From Actinomortierella ambigua (lineage: Eukaryota > Mortierellomycota > Mortierellomycetes > Mortierellales > Mortierellaceae): a DNA stretch of 64,000 nucleotides. The notes beneath the pieces are model-generated. The model did not search any database. It was not told where the DNA came from and saw nothing but the letters and a program-made list of their open reading frames with translations. Shown one piece after another: positions 63,947 to 64,000 of the stretch; positions within the stretch are counted from its first letter, which is position 1, and each line of letters opens with the position of its first letter. A program made the position numbers and the translations under genes. The stretch is from the NCBI GenBank assembly GCA_016098155.1, contig JAAAJB010000018.1:64577-128576 (forward strand). The letters run 5' to 3'.

Positions 63947-64000
<54 letters not shown>
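63947..64000. repeat. (TC)n microsatellite at the window end
   Basis: At least 27 uninterrupted TC units inside an intron of the E2 gene, running off the window. Confidence 0.95.

Overview
This is a nuclear contig from a filamentous fungus. Every larger gene is broken by short introns with GTAAG/GTATG-type donors, promoters are pyrimidine-rich, and the gene set is fungal (Slt2-type MAP kinase, Kre9-like wall protein, Mss51, Hut1). A clear sterol delta-7 reductase (DHCR7 type) sits beside flotillin and a peroxisomal thiolase. A fungal DHCR7-type enzyme is known from Mortierella alpina, so Mortierellomycotina is my best guess; this is inference, not proof.

Layout. 0-6 kb: 3' part of a PTEN phosphatase with a very long disordered tail, then DHCR7 on the minus strand. 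6.9-16 kb: a 1294-residue Pex8-like peroxin (minus) diverges from a PTS2-bearing 3-ketoacyl-CoA thiolase (plus), so two peroxisomal genes share one promoter region; a small zinc-finger protein resembling the N-terminus of SDE3/MOV10 converges on the thiolase. 17.5-28.1 kb: a secreted one-domain cupredoxin, 5-oxoprolinase, the nucleotide-sugar transporter Hut1, a thioredoxin-fold protein with a degenerate active site, and a NADAR/YbiA protein. 31-38 kb: an Slt2/Mpk1 MAP kinase with an assembly gap in one intron, then three tandem acyl-CoA-binding proteins that each carry an intron directly after the ATG. 41-43 kb: flotillin.

44-51 kb is an accessory block rich in small secreted proteins: three paralogues with a CxC...C...C pattern, two of them preceded by a shared 17-bp promoter motif, plus one 88-residue eight-cysteine protein. 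52-64 kb: a 1721-residue low-complexity/coiled-coil protein, a GPI-anchored Kre9-like wall protein with a GC-AG intron, Mss51, and the 5' part of a Ube2Z-type ubiquitin-conjugating enzyme that shares a 308-bp promoter with MSS51.

Functional themes are peroxisomal lipid handling (Pex8, thiolase, ACBPs), sterol and membrane domains (DHCR7, flotillin), cell-wall integrity signalling (Slt2, Kre9-like) and secretion. Exon models were built by hand from splice sites and reading-frame phase; every full-length multi-exon model given sums to a whole number of codons. The best candidate for something undescribed is the small secreted CxC family with its shared promoter element. No tRNA, rRNA, CRISPR or intact transposon was recognised.
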